Below are positions 1-6,147 of a stretch of 16,937 nucleotides of DNA, one piece after another. A model generated the notes under the pieces. It was not told where the DNA came from and searched no databases. It saw only the letters and a program-made list of their open reading frames with translations. Both the position numbers and the translations under genes were made by a program. How positions within the stretch are numbered: the stretch's first letter is position 1; each line of letters opens with the position of its first letter. This DNA comes from an uncultured Clostridia bacterium (GTDB taxonomy: Bacteria > Bacillota > Clostridia > Oscillospirales > Oscillospiraceae): contig CAMWTG010000020.1 of NCBI GenBank assembly GCA_947177115.1, positions 1 through 16,937 of the forward strand, read 5' to 3'.

Positions 1-1032
1 AAGCCGGTGGCGGAGTCCTCCGCCGGGAATATTATCGCTATGAGCGGTATCGGCGACATCACCATCGGCGACACCATCTGCGCCGCCGCCAGCCCCGAGC
101 CGCTGCCCTTTGTGAAGATCTCCGCGCCGACGATGGAGATGACCTTCTCCATCAACGACTCCCCCTTCTGCGGCCGGGAGGGCAAGTTCGTCACCTCCCG
201 CCAGATCCGGGACCGCCTGTTCCGGGAGACCCTGAAGGACGTGTCCCTGCGGGTCACGGAGATCGAGGGGGCCATGGACGCCTTCAACGTGGCCGGGCGG
301 GGCGAGATGCACCTCAGCATCCTCATCGAGACCATGCGCCGGGAGGGCTATGAGTTCCAGGTCTCCCCGCCCCGCGTGCTGTACCAGGAGATCGACGGCG
401 TCCGCTGCGAGCCCATCGAGCGGCTGGTGGCCGACGTGCCCGCCGACAGCGTGGGCGCGGTGATCGAGAAAATGGGCTCCCGGAAGGGGGACCTGGTGGA
501 GATGAACCCTGTGGGCGACCGGATGAAGCTGGAATTCCTGGTGCCCGCGAGAGGGCTCTTCGGCTACCGCAACGAGTTCCTCACCGACACGAGGGGGGAG
601 GGCATCATGGCCTCCGTCTTTGACAGCTACGCCCCCTACAAGGGCGACCTCAGCCGCCGGAACACCGGCAGCCTCATTGCCTTTGAGACCGGCGAATCCA
701 TCACCTACGGCCTTTTCAACGCCCAGGAGCGGGGCGCACTGTTCATCGGCGCGGGCGTGCCCGTTTACGCCGGTATGGTGGTGGGCGTCAGCCCCAAGCA
801 GGAGGATATTACCGTCAACGTCTGCAAGAAGAAGCAGCTGACCAACATGCGGGCCAGCGGCAGCGATGAGGCCCTGCGCCTGGTGCCCCACCGGATCCTG
901 AGCCTGGAGCAGTGCCTGGAGTTCCTGGCAGACGATGAGCTGCTGGAGGTCACTCCCAAGAGCCTGCGCATCCGCAAGCGGATCCTGGACCACGAGAAGC
1001 GCATGAAGGCTTTGAAGGGCGGGAAAAAGTGA
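1..1032 (+). CDS. typA: TypA/BipA ribosome-associated GTPase, C-terminal part (5' truncated by window)
   Basis: The reading frame is open from the first base, so the start and the N-terminal GTPase (G) domain lie outside the window. About 343 residues remain, covering the EF-G-like domains III and V and the TypA-specific C-terminal domain. Family signatures are visible: NDSPFCGREGKFVTSRQIR near the start, GRGEMHLSILIE in the middle, then RRNTGSLIAFETG, and a lysine-rich end (KALKGGKK). TypA/BipA binds ribosomes in its GTP form and is known to aid 50S assembly and growth under cold or stress; it acts in the cytosol. Full-length proteins are about 600-615 aa, so a little over half is seen. The nearest downstream gene is on the other strand, and a terminator follows about 100 bp after the stop. 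Assignment is very secure; only the 5' end is unknown. Confidence 0.97.
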   Translation, partial: KPVAESSAGNIIAMSGIGDITIGDTICAAASPEPLPFVKISAPTMEMTFSINDSPFCGREGKFVTSRQIRDRLFRETLKDVSLRVTEIEGAMDAFNVAGRGEMHLSILIETMRREGYEFQVSPPRVLYQEIDGVRCEPIERLVADVPADSVGAVIEKMGSRKGDLVEMNPVGDRMKLEFLVPARGLFGYRNEFLTDTRGEGIMASVFDSYAPYKGDLSRRNTGSLIAFETGESITYGLFNAQERGALFIGAGVPVYAGMVVGVSPKQEDITVNVCKKKQLTNMRASGSDEALRLVPHRILSLEQCLEFLADDELLEVTPKSLRIRKRILDHEKRMKALKGGKK

Positions 1033-1130
1033 TCCATAGAGGTACTGTGGAGCTGGAGACAGAGCGTCTCCGGCTCCGCTGCTTTCAGCAGGACTATGCG
1101 GAAGGGGCATAAAACGACAGACCGGCAAAT

Positions 1131-1175
1131 AAGCGGCGATTGATACACTTCTGTATATCAATTGCCGCTTTTGAT
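1131..1175 (+). terminator. Rho-independent terminator after typA
   Basis: A 15-bp stem with one G-U pair (AAGCGGCGATTGATA at 1131-1145 against TATCAATTGCCGCTT at 1156-1170) encloses a 10-nt loop and runs into a short T tract (TTTTGAT). It lies about 100 bp after the typA stop, with no gene between, so it most likely ends the typA transcript. Confidence 0.8.
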
Positions 1176-1610
1176 CGTTTGTTTGATTACGGAACGTATT
1201 TTTGCAGCTAGACTTGCAAAATTGGACCGTACCCTTTTATTTTTCAAGCAAATCCCACAAAATCAGCGCAATCCCGCAGCCGATCTTTTTCTGTGAGCTT
1301 TATAATTTCTCCCAATTGCACATGATCTACAGGGACTTTCTTGGTGGTTTGACCGTATGCAGCGCCGCATTATGGTTTACATAAACCAACATGTAATTTT
1401 AAGTACGGAAAGTTTTAAACATTTTCCACAGAGTTTTCCACAATGACATTTTCCCGTTCCGCAGGCGGTCTGGCAGGTTTTCAACAGAAGGTGGAAAACC
1501 CTGAAACCATAGTTTTCCCCTTTAAAAACCGAGCCTTCCGTTGACATAACGACACTTTCTGCGAGCCTCCGCCATTTCCCCGTCTTTCCCGTCATGGGTG
1601 CCGCGGCGGA
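1176..1610. other. Non-coding, AT-richer interval with DnaA-box-like nonamers
   Basis: No convincing gene lies here: the short open frames (1202-1384 plus, 1377-1595 minus) lack ribosome sites and recognisable content. The stretch 1180-1420 is visibly AT-richer than the rest of the window. It is followed by clustered DnaA-box-like nonamers: TTTTCCACA at 1422-1430 and at 1434-1442, TTTTCAACA at 1478-1486, and GGTGGAAAA (complement TTTTCCACC) at 1490-1498. The usual bacterial DnaA box is TTATCCACA, and each of these differs from it at one to three positions. An AT-rich tract beside such boxes resembles an origin or a DnaA-titration site, but no dnaA, dnaN or rpmH is nearby, so function is unproven. 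Confidence 0.5.
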
Positions 1611-2309
1611 TCACACCATCTCCGCCCCCGCCTGCCGTATAGCTGCCAGTGCCAGCTCCAGGGTGGGGTCCGTTGCCGGCAGGCCGATGCCGTACAGTTT
1701 TACCGCCAAAGGCAGCTCTGTACAGCCCAGGATCAGCGTCTCAGCGCCCTGGTCCAGAAGCGCCTCCATGGTTTCCCGGGCGGCGGCTGCATTATAGTCC
1801 TGCCGTCCTGCTTTCACACCCAGGTAGATCATGTCCATCATCGCCTGTTGACCCTGCCGGTCCGGCGTCAGCAGCCGGATTCCGGACCCCGCAAAGCACC
1901 GCTGGTAGATGCCGGTCCGGATGGTCCCATCGGTAGCCAGCAGCCCCGCCGTCTTTACGCCCCGCTCTTCCAACGCCCGGGCCGTCAGACGGATCATATG
2001 CAGCACCGGGACGGAAACGGACGCCTGCACCGCTTCATAAAAATGGTGAGCGGTATTGCAGGGCATCAACAGCAGCTCCGCTCCTTGCCGCTCCAGTCCC
2101 CGGGCGCTTGCGGCCAGTTCCGGCACGGGGTCCGCGCCATTGTGCAGGATAGCCGCGGTCCGGTCCGGGATGCCGGTGTTGCTGTCGATAAACACCCGCA
2201 GATGGTCCTGGTCGCAGGACGCCCTTGTATGCAGGATAATTTTTTCAAACAGGTCGGCGGTGGCAAGAGGCCCCATACCGCCAATAATGCCAATCGCTTT
2301 TTTCTTCAT
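1611..2309 (-). CDS. Aspartate/glutamate racemase family protein
   Basis: This 232-aa protein belongs to the Asp/Glu racemase superfamily, cofactor-independent enzymes that invert amino acids using two cysteines as acid/base pair. Both catalytic motifs are present: MPCNTAH with Cys84 and LGCTELPL with Cys196. The N-terminus KAIGIIGGMGPLATADLF is typical of the aspartate racemase / YgeA-like branch, which differs from MurI glutamate racemase. Length matches the family (about 230 aa). The ATG at 2307-2309 is preceded on the minus strand by AGGAGG at good distance, fixing the start. It appears monocistronic: the Cys-rich gene upstream ends in its own terminator. The substrate cannot be decided from sequence; broad-specificity amino-acid racemase is possible. 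It probably supplies D-amino acids for the wall or their catabolism, which is inference. Confidence 0.9.
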   Translation of the reverse strand: MKKKAIGIIGGMGPLATADLFEKIILHTRASCDQDHLRVFIDSNTGIPDRTAAILHNGADPVPELAASARGLERQGAELLLMPCNTAHHFYEAVQASVSVPVLHMIRLTARALEERGVKTAGLLATDGTIRTGIYQRCFAGSGIRLLTPDRQGQQAMMDMIYLGVKAGRQDYNAAAARETMEALLDQGAETLILGCTELPLAVKLYGIGLPATDPTLELALAAIRQAGAEMV

Positions 2310-2489
2310 AGCCCAGCCTCCTCGCTCATAGTGTGATAATCGAAGCGATCAAAAGAGAGAAACCTTCGGCGGGCGGCCGTCCGCCAGTATCCTTCGCCTT
2401 GCTATAGACTATACCACGGCCCGGCAGAGGGCGCAAGCGGCAAGAGATGATAGCGAAGCGGCAGGGAAGGGAAAAGGCCACACCGGCAT

Positions 2490-2531
2490 GATAAAACTTG
2501 AGCCCCCGCGCCCATACAGGCGCGGGGGCTC
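2490..2531 (-). terminator. Terminator after the Cys-rich gene
   Basis: A perfect 13-bp GC stem (2500-2512 against 2519-2531, arms GAGCCCCCGCGCC and GGCGCGGGGGCTC) with a 6-nt loop. On the minus strand it is followed by AAGTTTTATC, a short T run. It lies about 28 bp past the stop of the gene at 2559-2774. Confidence 0.75.
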
Positions 2532-2558
2532 TCTATTCTTTTGTGTACGTCCGCCAAC

Positions 2559-2774
2559 TTAGCAGCAGCCGTCGTTGCAGCCGCAGTTGTTGTTGCAGCC
2601 GCAGCCGCAATTATTGCAGCCGCAGTTGTTGTTGCAGCCACAGTTGCAGCCACAATTGCAGTTGCAGCCGCAGTTGTTCCCGCAGCCATTCCCGCTGCCG
2701 CAGCAGCAGAACAGGATGATGATCAGGATGATGATCCAGCAGCATCCGCCGCCAAAGCCGTTATTGTTCCACAT
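2559..2774 (-). CDS. Small Cys/Asn/Gly-rich protein with a hydrophobic segment
   Basis: A 71-aa protein of extreme composition: 22 Cys, 18 Asn and 16 Gly. It begins MWNNNGFGGGCC, has a short very hydrophobic stretch (WIIILIIILF, residues 13-22) flanked by CC and CCC, and then a tail of CGCN-type repeats to the end (NDGCC). It is a real gene by context: the ATG has AGGAGGT 9 nt upstream (2784-2790) and a strong terminator follows. The nearest style I know is the small high-cysteine proteins of Clostridia labelled 'chorion class high-cysteine' by automatic annotation; no function is established. A hydrophobic anchor with a Cys-rich tail might suit a surface or metal-binding role, which is speculation. 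The coding DNA is itself an imperfect repeat of TGCGGCTGCAAC-like units. The plus-strand open frames here are shadows of this repeat. Confidence 0.75.
   Translation of the reverse strand: MWNNNGFGGGCCWIIILIIILFCCCGSGNGCGNNCGCNCNCGCNCGCNNNCGCNNCGCGCNNNCGCNDGCC
2574..2690 (-). repeat. Imperfect tandem codon repeat inside the Cys-rich gene
   Basis: On the minus strand the units TGCGGCTGCAAC and TGCGGCTGCAACAACAAC recur with small changes, encoding CGCN and CGCNNN. The low-complexity run explains why long open frames appear in several frames at this place. Such repeats expand and contract by slippage, so length may vary between strains. Confidence 0.7.
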
Positions 2775-2848
2775 AAGATAAATACCTCCTGTGAGATGTG
2801 AGGCATGCGCGCCTCAATTCATCCTATGCAGATACCCGCCGATGGTGC

Positions 2849-3931
2849 CTATTGTGTGCGGAAAAGGTCTGCCTCGGATCTTGCCCCCGCCAGCTGCTCC
2901 TCCGTAATGACCTCTGTCTCCGTAAGCCGCCGGGCCAAGGTTTCCCCCTCGCTGTCAGACGCATCCAGAGCAATGTAGGACAGATACGCCACATGCGCCC
3001 GGAGGAAAGCGTCCTCCCGCAGCATGGCGTATTCGCCGTCCGTCAGCAGACCGCAGTCCAGCGCCCGCTCCAGGCTGGCGGCGTAGTCATCCACCCCTGC
3101 CGTGCTGTAACCCATGGCCCGCAGCAAAAACTCCGTATACTCTACTGCGGACATTTTTTGTCCACAGCCGAACCGGTCCGCCCCCACGCCGTTGGCGTAA
3201 CCATTGGCGTAGGCCCAGGCCACATACCGGTCCAGCCATCGGGGCACATCGGTAAAGGGGTGGCTCCCCGTCCAGGCCAGGGCCTGCTCTTCCTCCCCCA
3301 GCAGGCGAAGGAACATCACCAGCCCTTCCCCTCTGGTGGGGGCCCGGTGGAGATCAAAACCCTCGCCGAATCCAGAGCCGGAACCCTGGAAGAGCCCCAG
3401 CGAGCGCAGGGCCCTGGCTATGGCAAAATGGTCCGGCTCCCTGGAAAGGGCCGCCGTTCCGGCGGCCTCACTGGAGAGCACGGCCACCGGGGCGGCAACC
3501 GTAAAGTCTGCGGAGGCGTTTTCCGCCACAATGTACCGGTGGCCGGTTTGCAGCAGCGTGCCATCGGGGACTTCTGTTCCCTCGGTCACATCCACAACGC
3601 CGCCGCCGGATACGTTCAGCCGGACTTCGCCGCCCAGCAGCGTTACCGACATTCCGGTCCCGCCGGAGAGGACGTCCCCTCTTTTCAGCATATGTTCCCG
3701 GATGTCCCGCGCCTCCCCATCGGGGAGCTGGGGGTTATCCTGTCCCGCGTTGGCGCGGACCTCCGCATCAGCCTGATCCAGCCGGCTGTTCACACTGTCC
3801 TCCAGGGTGTGGAAAAACGTCTCTTCCAAATAGGATCGGGAAATAAGCGGATCGCCGGCGTTTCCTCCGGCGGCAGTCAGCGTTGCCAGGCACAGCAGCA
3901 GCCCCGCAATGAGGGCGGCAGTTTTTTTCAT
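2849..3931 (-). CDS. Secreted protein with S-layer-homology-like repeats
   Basis: A 360-aa protein starting MKKTAALIAGLLLCLATLTAAGG, a clear Sec signal peptide (basic N-terminus, hydrophobic core, small residues at the probable cleavage region). Residues about 30-165 show no domain I recognise. Residues about 170-325 look like SLH repeats: RAPTRGEGLVMFLRLLG, then HPFTDVPRWLDRYVAWAYAN with GVGADRFGCGQKMSAVEYTE, and a weaker third unit near YAMLREDAFLRAH. SLH domains bind pyruvylated wall polymers, so the product is probably exported and held on the cell wall. AAAGGAA precedes the ATG. The gene starts 22 bp after the rex stop on the same strand, so it is probably co-transcribed with rex. Function beyond wall attachment is unknown. 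Confidence 0.8.
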   Translation of the reverse strand: MKKTAALIAGLLLCLATLTAAGGNAGDPLISRSYLEETFFHTLEDSVNSRLDQADAEVRANAGQDNPQLPDGEARDIREHMLKRGDVLSGGTGMSVTLLGGEVRLNVSGGGVVDVTEGTEVPDGTLLQTGHRYIVAENASADFTVAAPVAVLSSEAAGTAALSREPDHFAIARALRSLGLFQGSGSGFGEGFDLHRAPTRGEGLVMFLRLLGEEEQALAWTGSHPFTDVPRWLDRYVAWAYANGYANGVGADRFGCGQKMSAVEYTEFLLRAMGYSTAGVDDYAASLERALDCGLLTDGEYAMLREDAFLRAHVAYLSYIALDASDSEGETLARRLTETEVITEEQLAGARSEADLFRTQ

Positions 3932-3953
3932 AGAGAATTCCTTTCGCAGATAG

Positions 3954-4583
3954 CTACCGGTCCGTAATCCGATAGCTTAAAGTCAGAAGGCTGTCAGCAA
4001 AATGGACGTCCTCGAACCGGACGTTTTCCGCATCGCTGCACAGCTCCACATTGGTAAAATTCCAGAACCCCCGGACCCCCAGCCGGATCAGCCGGTCCGC
4101 CGTTGGCTGGGCCACCGCCTGGGGTACGGTGAGCACCGCTACATCCGGCTTATGCTCCGGAACAAACCGCTCCAGTTCGGTGGTGCTGAGAACAGGCACG
4201 CCCGCCACCTCACCGCCCACCAGGGCAGGGGACACATCAAAGGCGGCCTCCAGCAAAAACCCCGCGTCCGCGAAGTGAAAGTTCTGAATCAGAGCCCTTC
4301 CCAGGTTGCCCACACCCACCACAATGATCCGGTGCTGCTCGTCCACGCCCAGGATATGGCCGATCTCGGTGCGCAGTTCATCCACGTTGTAACCATAGCC
4401 CTGCTGGCCGAATTCGCCGAAACAGCTGAGATCCTGCCGGATCTGGGAGGCGGTAATGCCCATTTTTTCTCCCAGAGTGCTGGAGGAGATGCGTACGCTG
4501 CCCTTCAGGTGCAGATCGTCCAGATACCGGTAGTAACGAGGGAGGCGCCGGATAACAGCATCAGATACGTTTTGCTTTTTCAT
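3954..4583 (-). CDS. rex: Redox-sensing transcriptional repressor Rex
   Basis: A 209-aa Rex protein. Rex binds operators through an N-terminal winged helix and senses the NADH/NAD+ ratio through a C-terminal Rossmann domain, releasing DNA when NADH is high; it controls fermentation and respiration genes. The winged helix spans about residues 1-75, with the conserved run SQIRQDLSCFGEFGQQGYGY (46-65). The dinucleotide-binding motif is GVGNLGRA (90-97). Length matches the family (205-215 aa). GGAGGG stands 14 nt before the ATG, rather far, but no better start is in frame. The promoter at 4627-4655 has near-consensus boxes, and a 20-bp palindrome covers its -35 box. The downstream neighbour is the SLH protein gene. 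Confidence is very high for identity. Confidence 0.97.
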   Translation of the reverse strand: MKKQNVSDAVIRRLPRYYRYLDDLHLKGSVRISSSTLGEKMGITASQIRQDLSCFGEFGQQGYGYNVDELRTEIGHILGVDEQHRIIVVGVGNLGRALIQNFHFADAGFLLEAAFDVSPALVGGEVAGVPVLSTTELERFVPEHKPDVAVLTVPQAVAQPTADRLIRLGVRGFWNFTNVELCSDAENVRFEDVHFADSLLTLSYRITDR

Positions 4584-4626
4584 AATATGTAAATCTACCC
4601 TCCGTTAAGTGCAAATATTTTTATAC

Positions 4627-4655
4627 ATTTTACTACATTGACAATAACTTGTCAA
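4627..4655 (-). promoter_or_regulatory. Sigma-A-type promoter of rex
   Basis: On the minus strand TTGACA (4650-4655) and TAAAAT (4627-4632) are separated by exactly 17 bp, about 45 bp upstream of the rex start codon. The -35 is perfect and the -10 matches 5 of 6 positions. Confidence 0.7.
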
Positions 4656-4656
4656 T
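4637..4656. promoter_or_regulatory. 20-bp palindrome overlapping the rex -35 box (probable operator)
   Basis: ATTGACAA-TAAC-TTGTCAAT is a perfect 8-4-8 inverted repeat that contains the whole rex -35 hexamer and part of the spacer. Its position suits a repressor site. The halves differ from the usual clostridial Rex operator (TTGTTAA-N4-TTAACAA), so either this Rex has a changed site or another regulator acts here. It could also affect the divergent gene at 4791. Confidence 0.5.
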
Positions 4657-4790
4657 CCGGAACCACTTCCAATTTCCGCCGCCTATGGCAAAGGTCCCGG
4701 CAAAAATATCTCCATTGCTCTTTCCTTGCCGCCATTTCCTGCCGATATAAGCAATGAGAAGAGATCGTGCGCAGCAGGAGGGACCGCTTT

Positions 4791-5573
4791 ATGAAAGACA
4801 TGACCGTTCACGGCGCCGCCCAGGCCGCCTCGCAGCAGGCCCTGCCCCGGGACGCCCAGGCCGAGGCCGGACTTGAGACTGCGGCTCCGGTGGAGAAAGG
4901 CGAAGAGGATACGCTGTCCTCGATGCTTTCCCAAGGGGAGGAGGAAGTCAAGACTCTGGTGGAAATGATCCAGGAGGCGCAGGAGAAAGCCGCCGCTCAG
5001 AGAGAGGCCCTGAAGCTGCCCAAGAACGCTGCCCGCTATGGCGATGCCCCACTGGAGGCATACGCCCGTCTGGCCCGGGCCAAGAGCGCCGCCCAGGTGA
5101 CCTCGGCCACCGGCTACGCCCGCCGCCGCCTGGCACAGTTTAAAACCGCCCTCCATACCGACAGTGAGAACTCCGCCCGGATCAAAGCCGCCATCAATCA
5201 GCTGCAAAAGGCGGTGAACCGGGGGGAGAAAAAGAAGAAGGAGCTGCATCAGGAGCGGCTTACCGAGATCCGCCGGGCCAATGCCGCCAAAGAGGAGCAG
5301 AAAGAGAAGGAGCAGCGTCTCCGCCAGGAGATCCGCCGCCGCAAGAGCCAGCGGATGATACGGGAGTCCGGTTATCTGCGGGAAGCGGATATCTCCGCGC
5401 GCCTGGCATCCCATCTCACCGCTACTCAGATGGAGCTGCGCCAGCAGGCGCAGTCCCTGGCCGCTTCTACCACCGCCTCCGCAGAGGCTGCCGCACAGCA
5501 GTACGCCGCTGCAGGCGCTTCCGCCGCCACCGCCTCCGTTCCCATTGACAGCGGTTTTAGCGGCCAGGCATGA
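4791..5573 (+). CDS. Hypothetical charged alpha-helical (coiled-coil-like) protein
   Basis: I do not recognise this 260-aa protein. The ATG at 4791 is chosen because AGGAGGG (4776-4782) lies 8 nt upstream; an in-frame ATG at 4767 lacks such a site. There is no signal peptide or membrane segment, so it is probably cytosolic. The middle (about residues 85-200) is rich in Lys, Arg, Glu and Gln and strongly helical, for example GEKKKKELHQERLTEIRR and EEQKEKEQRLRQEIRRR, suggesting a coiled coil. The ends are low-complexity, Ala/Gln/Ser-rich (AASTTASAEAAAQQYAAA). It stands alone between divergent rex and the tRNA-Gln unit. High GC3 coding bias and a good ribosome site support a real gene. A long open frame on the opposite strand (4683-5705) is judged a shadow. 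Confidence 0.75.
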   Translation: MKDMTVHGAAQAASQQALPRDAQAEAGLETAAPVEKGEEDTLSSMLSQGEEEVKTLVEMIQEAQEKAAAQREALKLPKNAARYGDAPLEAYARLARAKSAAQVTSATGYARRRLAQFKTALHTDSENSARIKAAINQLQKAVNRGEKKKKELHQERLTEIRRANAAKEEQKEKEQRLRQEIRRRKSQRMIRESGYLREADISARLASHLTATQMELRQQAQSLAASTTASAEAAAQQYAAAGASAATASVPIDSGFSGQA

Positions 5574-5655
5574 CCGGTAAATGCCCAAAAATCGCGCTCC
5601 ACACCCGGTCTTATAGGCTCTGACAAAATTTTCGGGGTAAATTTTGAAATAGCTC

Positions 5656-5683
5656 TTGACAAATGCGGAGAAATGCGTATAAT
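5656..5683 (+). promoter_or_regulatory. Consensus promoter of tRNA-Gln
   Basis: TTGACA at 5656-5661 and TATAAT at 5678-5683, both perfect, with a 16-bp spacer, placed 30 bp before the tRNA. This is the strongest promoter in the window, as expected for a stable RNA. Confidence 0.85.
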
Positions 5684-5713
5684 AATGACTGTTCGTTACG
5701 GACAAGAGCGTTT

Positions 5714-5787
5714 AGCGGGATTGTGTAAAGGTAGCACAGCGGACTCTGACTCCGTATGTGAGGGTTCGAATCCTTCTCCCGCTGCCA
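5714..5787 (+). tRNA. tRNA-Gln (anticodon CTG)
   Basis: A complete 74-nt cloverleaf with encoded CCA. Acceptor stem AGCGGGA pairs with TCCCGCT, with G discriminator then CCA (5785-5787). The D stem is GTGT/GCAC with loop AAAGGTA. The anticodon stem is GCGGA/TCCGT around loop CTCTGAC, giving anticodon CTG (5746-5748), which reads the glutamine codon CAG. The T arm is GAGGG-TTCGAAT-CCTTC. The weak first pair (A1-U72) is usual for tRNA-Gln. It has its own promoter and terminator, so it is a single-gene unit. Confidence 0.95.
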
Positions 5788-5791
5788 GTTC

Positions 5792-5830
5792 AAAAGACAG
5801 GCCACCAAAACAGGGTGGCCTGTCTTTTTT
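5792..5830 (+). terminator. Terminator of tRNA-Gln
   Basis: A 15-bp perfect stem (AAAAGACAGGCCACC at 5792-5806, GGTGGCCTGTCTTTT at 5814-5828) ends in a run of six T (5825-5830), directly after the tRNA CCA end. Confidence 0.92.
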
Positions 5831-5864
5831 AGAAATTTTCAAACCGGCTGCTCTTCAGAAGCAG

Positions 5865-5942
5865 AAAAAGAGGCGGGGAGCAAGGCGGCGGATGCCACTA
5901 AAGACAACACCGCCGCCCTGCACCATTTCGACCGCCGAACTT
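5865..5942 (-). repeat. Degenerate, shortened copy of the neighbouring palindromic element
   Basis: Segments such as AAGGCGGCGGATGCC and GACAACACCGCCGCCC, ending in CGCCGAACTTTA, follow in order the complement of the element at 5943-6103 (AAGGCGGAGGACGCA, GACAACGCAGTCCACG, CGCCGAACTTTA), with internal deletions. This suggests two insertions of one family back to back in inverted orientation. The alignment was done by eye. Confidence 0.45.
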
Positions 5943-6103
5943 TATAGTCGACACACTCGAAAATCGGTAAAGTTCGGCGATTAAAATGTGGCGTGGACTG
6001 CGTTGTCGTCCTTGGCGGGCGTCAGCCCGCCTGCGTCCTCCGCCTTGCCACACCGCATTTTCCTCCGCCTCCTTTTTACCGATTCTCGAGTGTGTCGACT
6101 ATA
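5943..6103. repeat. MITE-like palindromic intergenic element
   Basis: The 161 bp form one imperfect palindrome centred at 6022-6023. The outer arms are TATAGTCGACACACTCGA (5943-5960) and TCGAGTGTGTCGACTATA (6086-6103), continued inward by ATCGGTAAA and TTTACCGAT. Next come AAAATGTGGCGTGG against CCACACCGCATTTT, and the tip is GGCGGGC-GTCA-GCCCGCC (6014-6031). A second exact 12-bp inverted repeat (CGCCGAACTTTA at 5933-5944, TAAAGTTCGGCG at 5968-5979) straddles the left end. No transposase is encoded. It lies just past the 3' end of proA, where the hairpin could also stop transcription. Confidence 0.75.
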
Positions 6104-6147
6104 CATTTTTCTGGTGTACCGGCTATAAACGCTGTAAGATCCGTCTA

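Noticed and set aside
1202..1384. Small plus-strand open frame of 60 codons
   Set aside because: No ribosome site, AT-rich context with stop-free chance frame, and no family-like features.
2570..2700. Possible CRISPR array or regulatory tandem repeat
   Set aside because: The units are short, irregular and in codon phase with the Cys-rich gene; there are no spacers of even length.
2798..3967. Plus-strand open frame (389 codons) opposite the SLH protein gene
   Set aside because: The minus-strand frame has a signal peptide, SLH-like repeats and a ribosome site; the plus frame has none and its translation is His/Gly/Pro-rich with no family resemblance.
4637..4656. Canonical Rex operator
   Set aside because: Half-sites do not fit TTGTTAA-N4-TTAACAA; kept only as a generic operator candidate.
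4683..5705. Long minus-strand open frame (340 codons) opposite the 4791 gene
   Set aside because: It is a mirror of a GC-rich coding region, has no ribosome site, a Gly/Leu-rich improbable translation, and would overlap the rex promoter side and run into the tRNA promoter.
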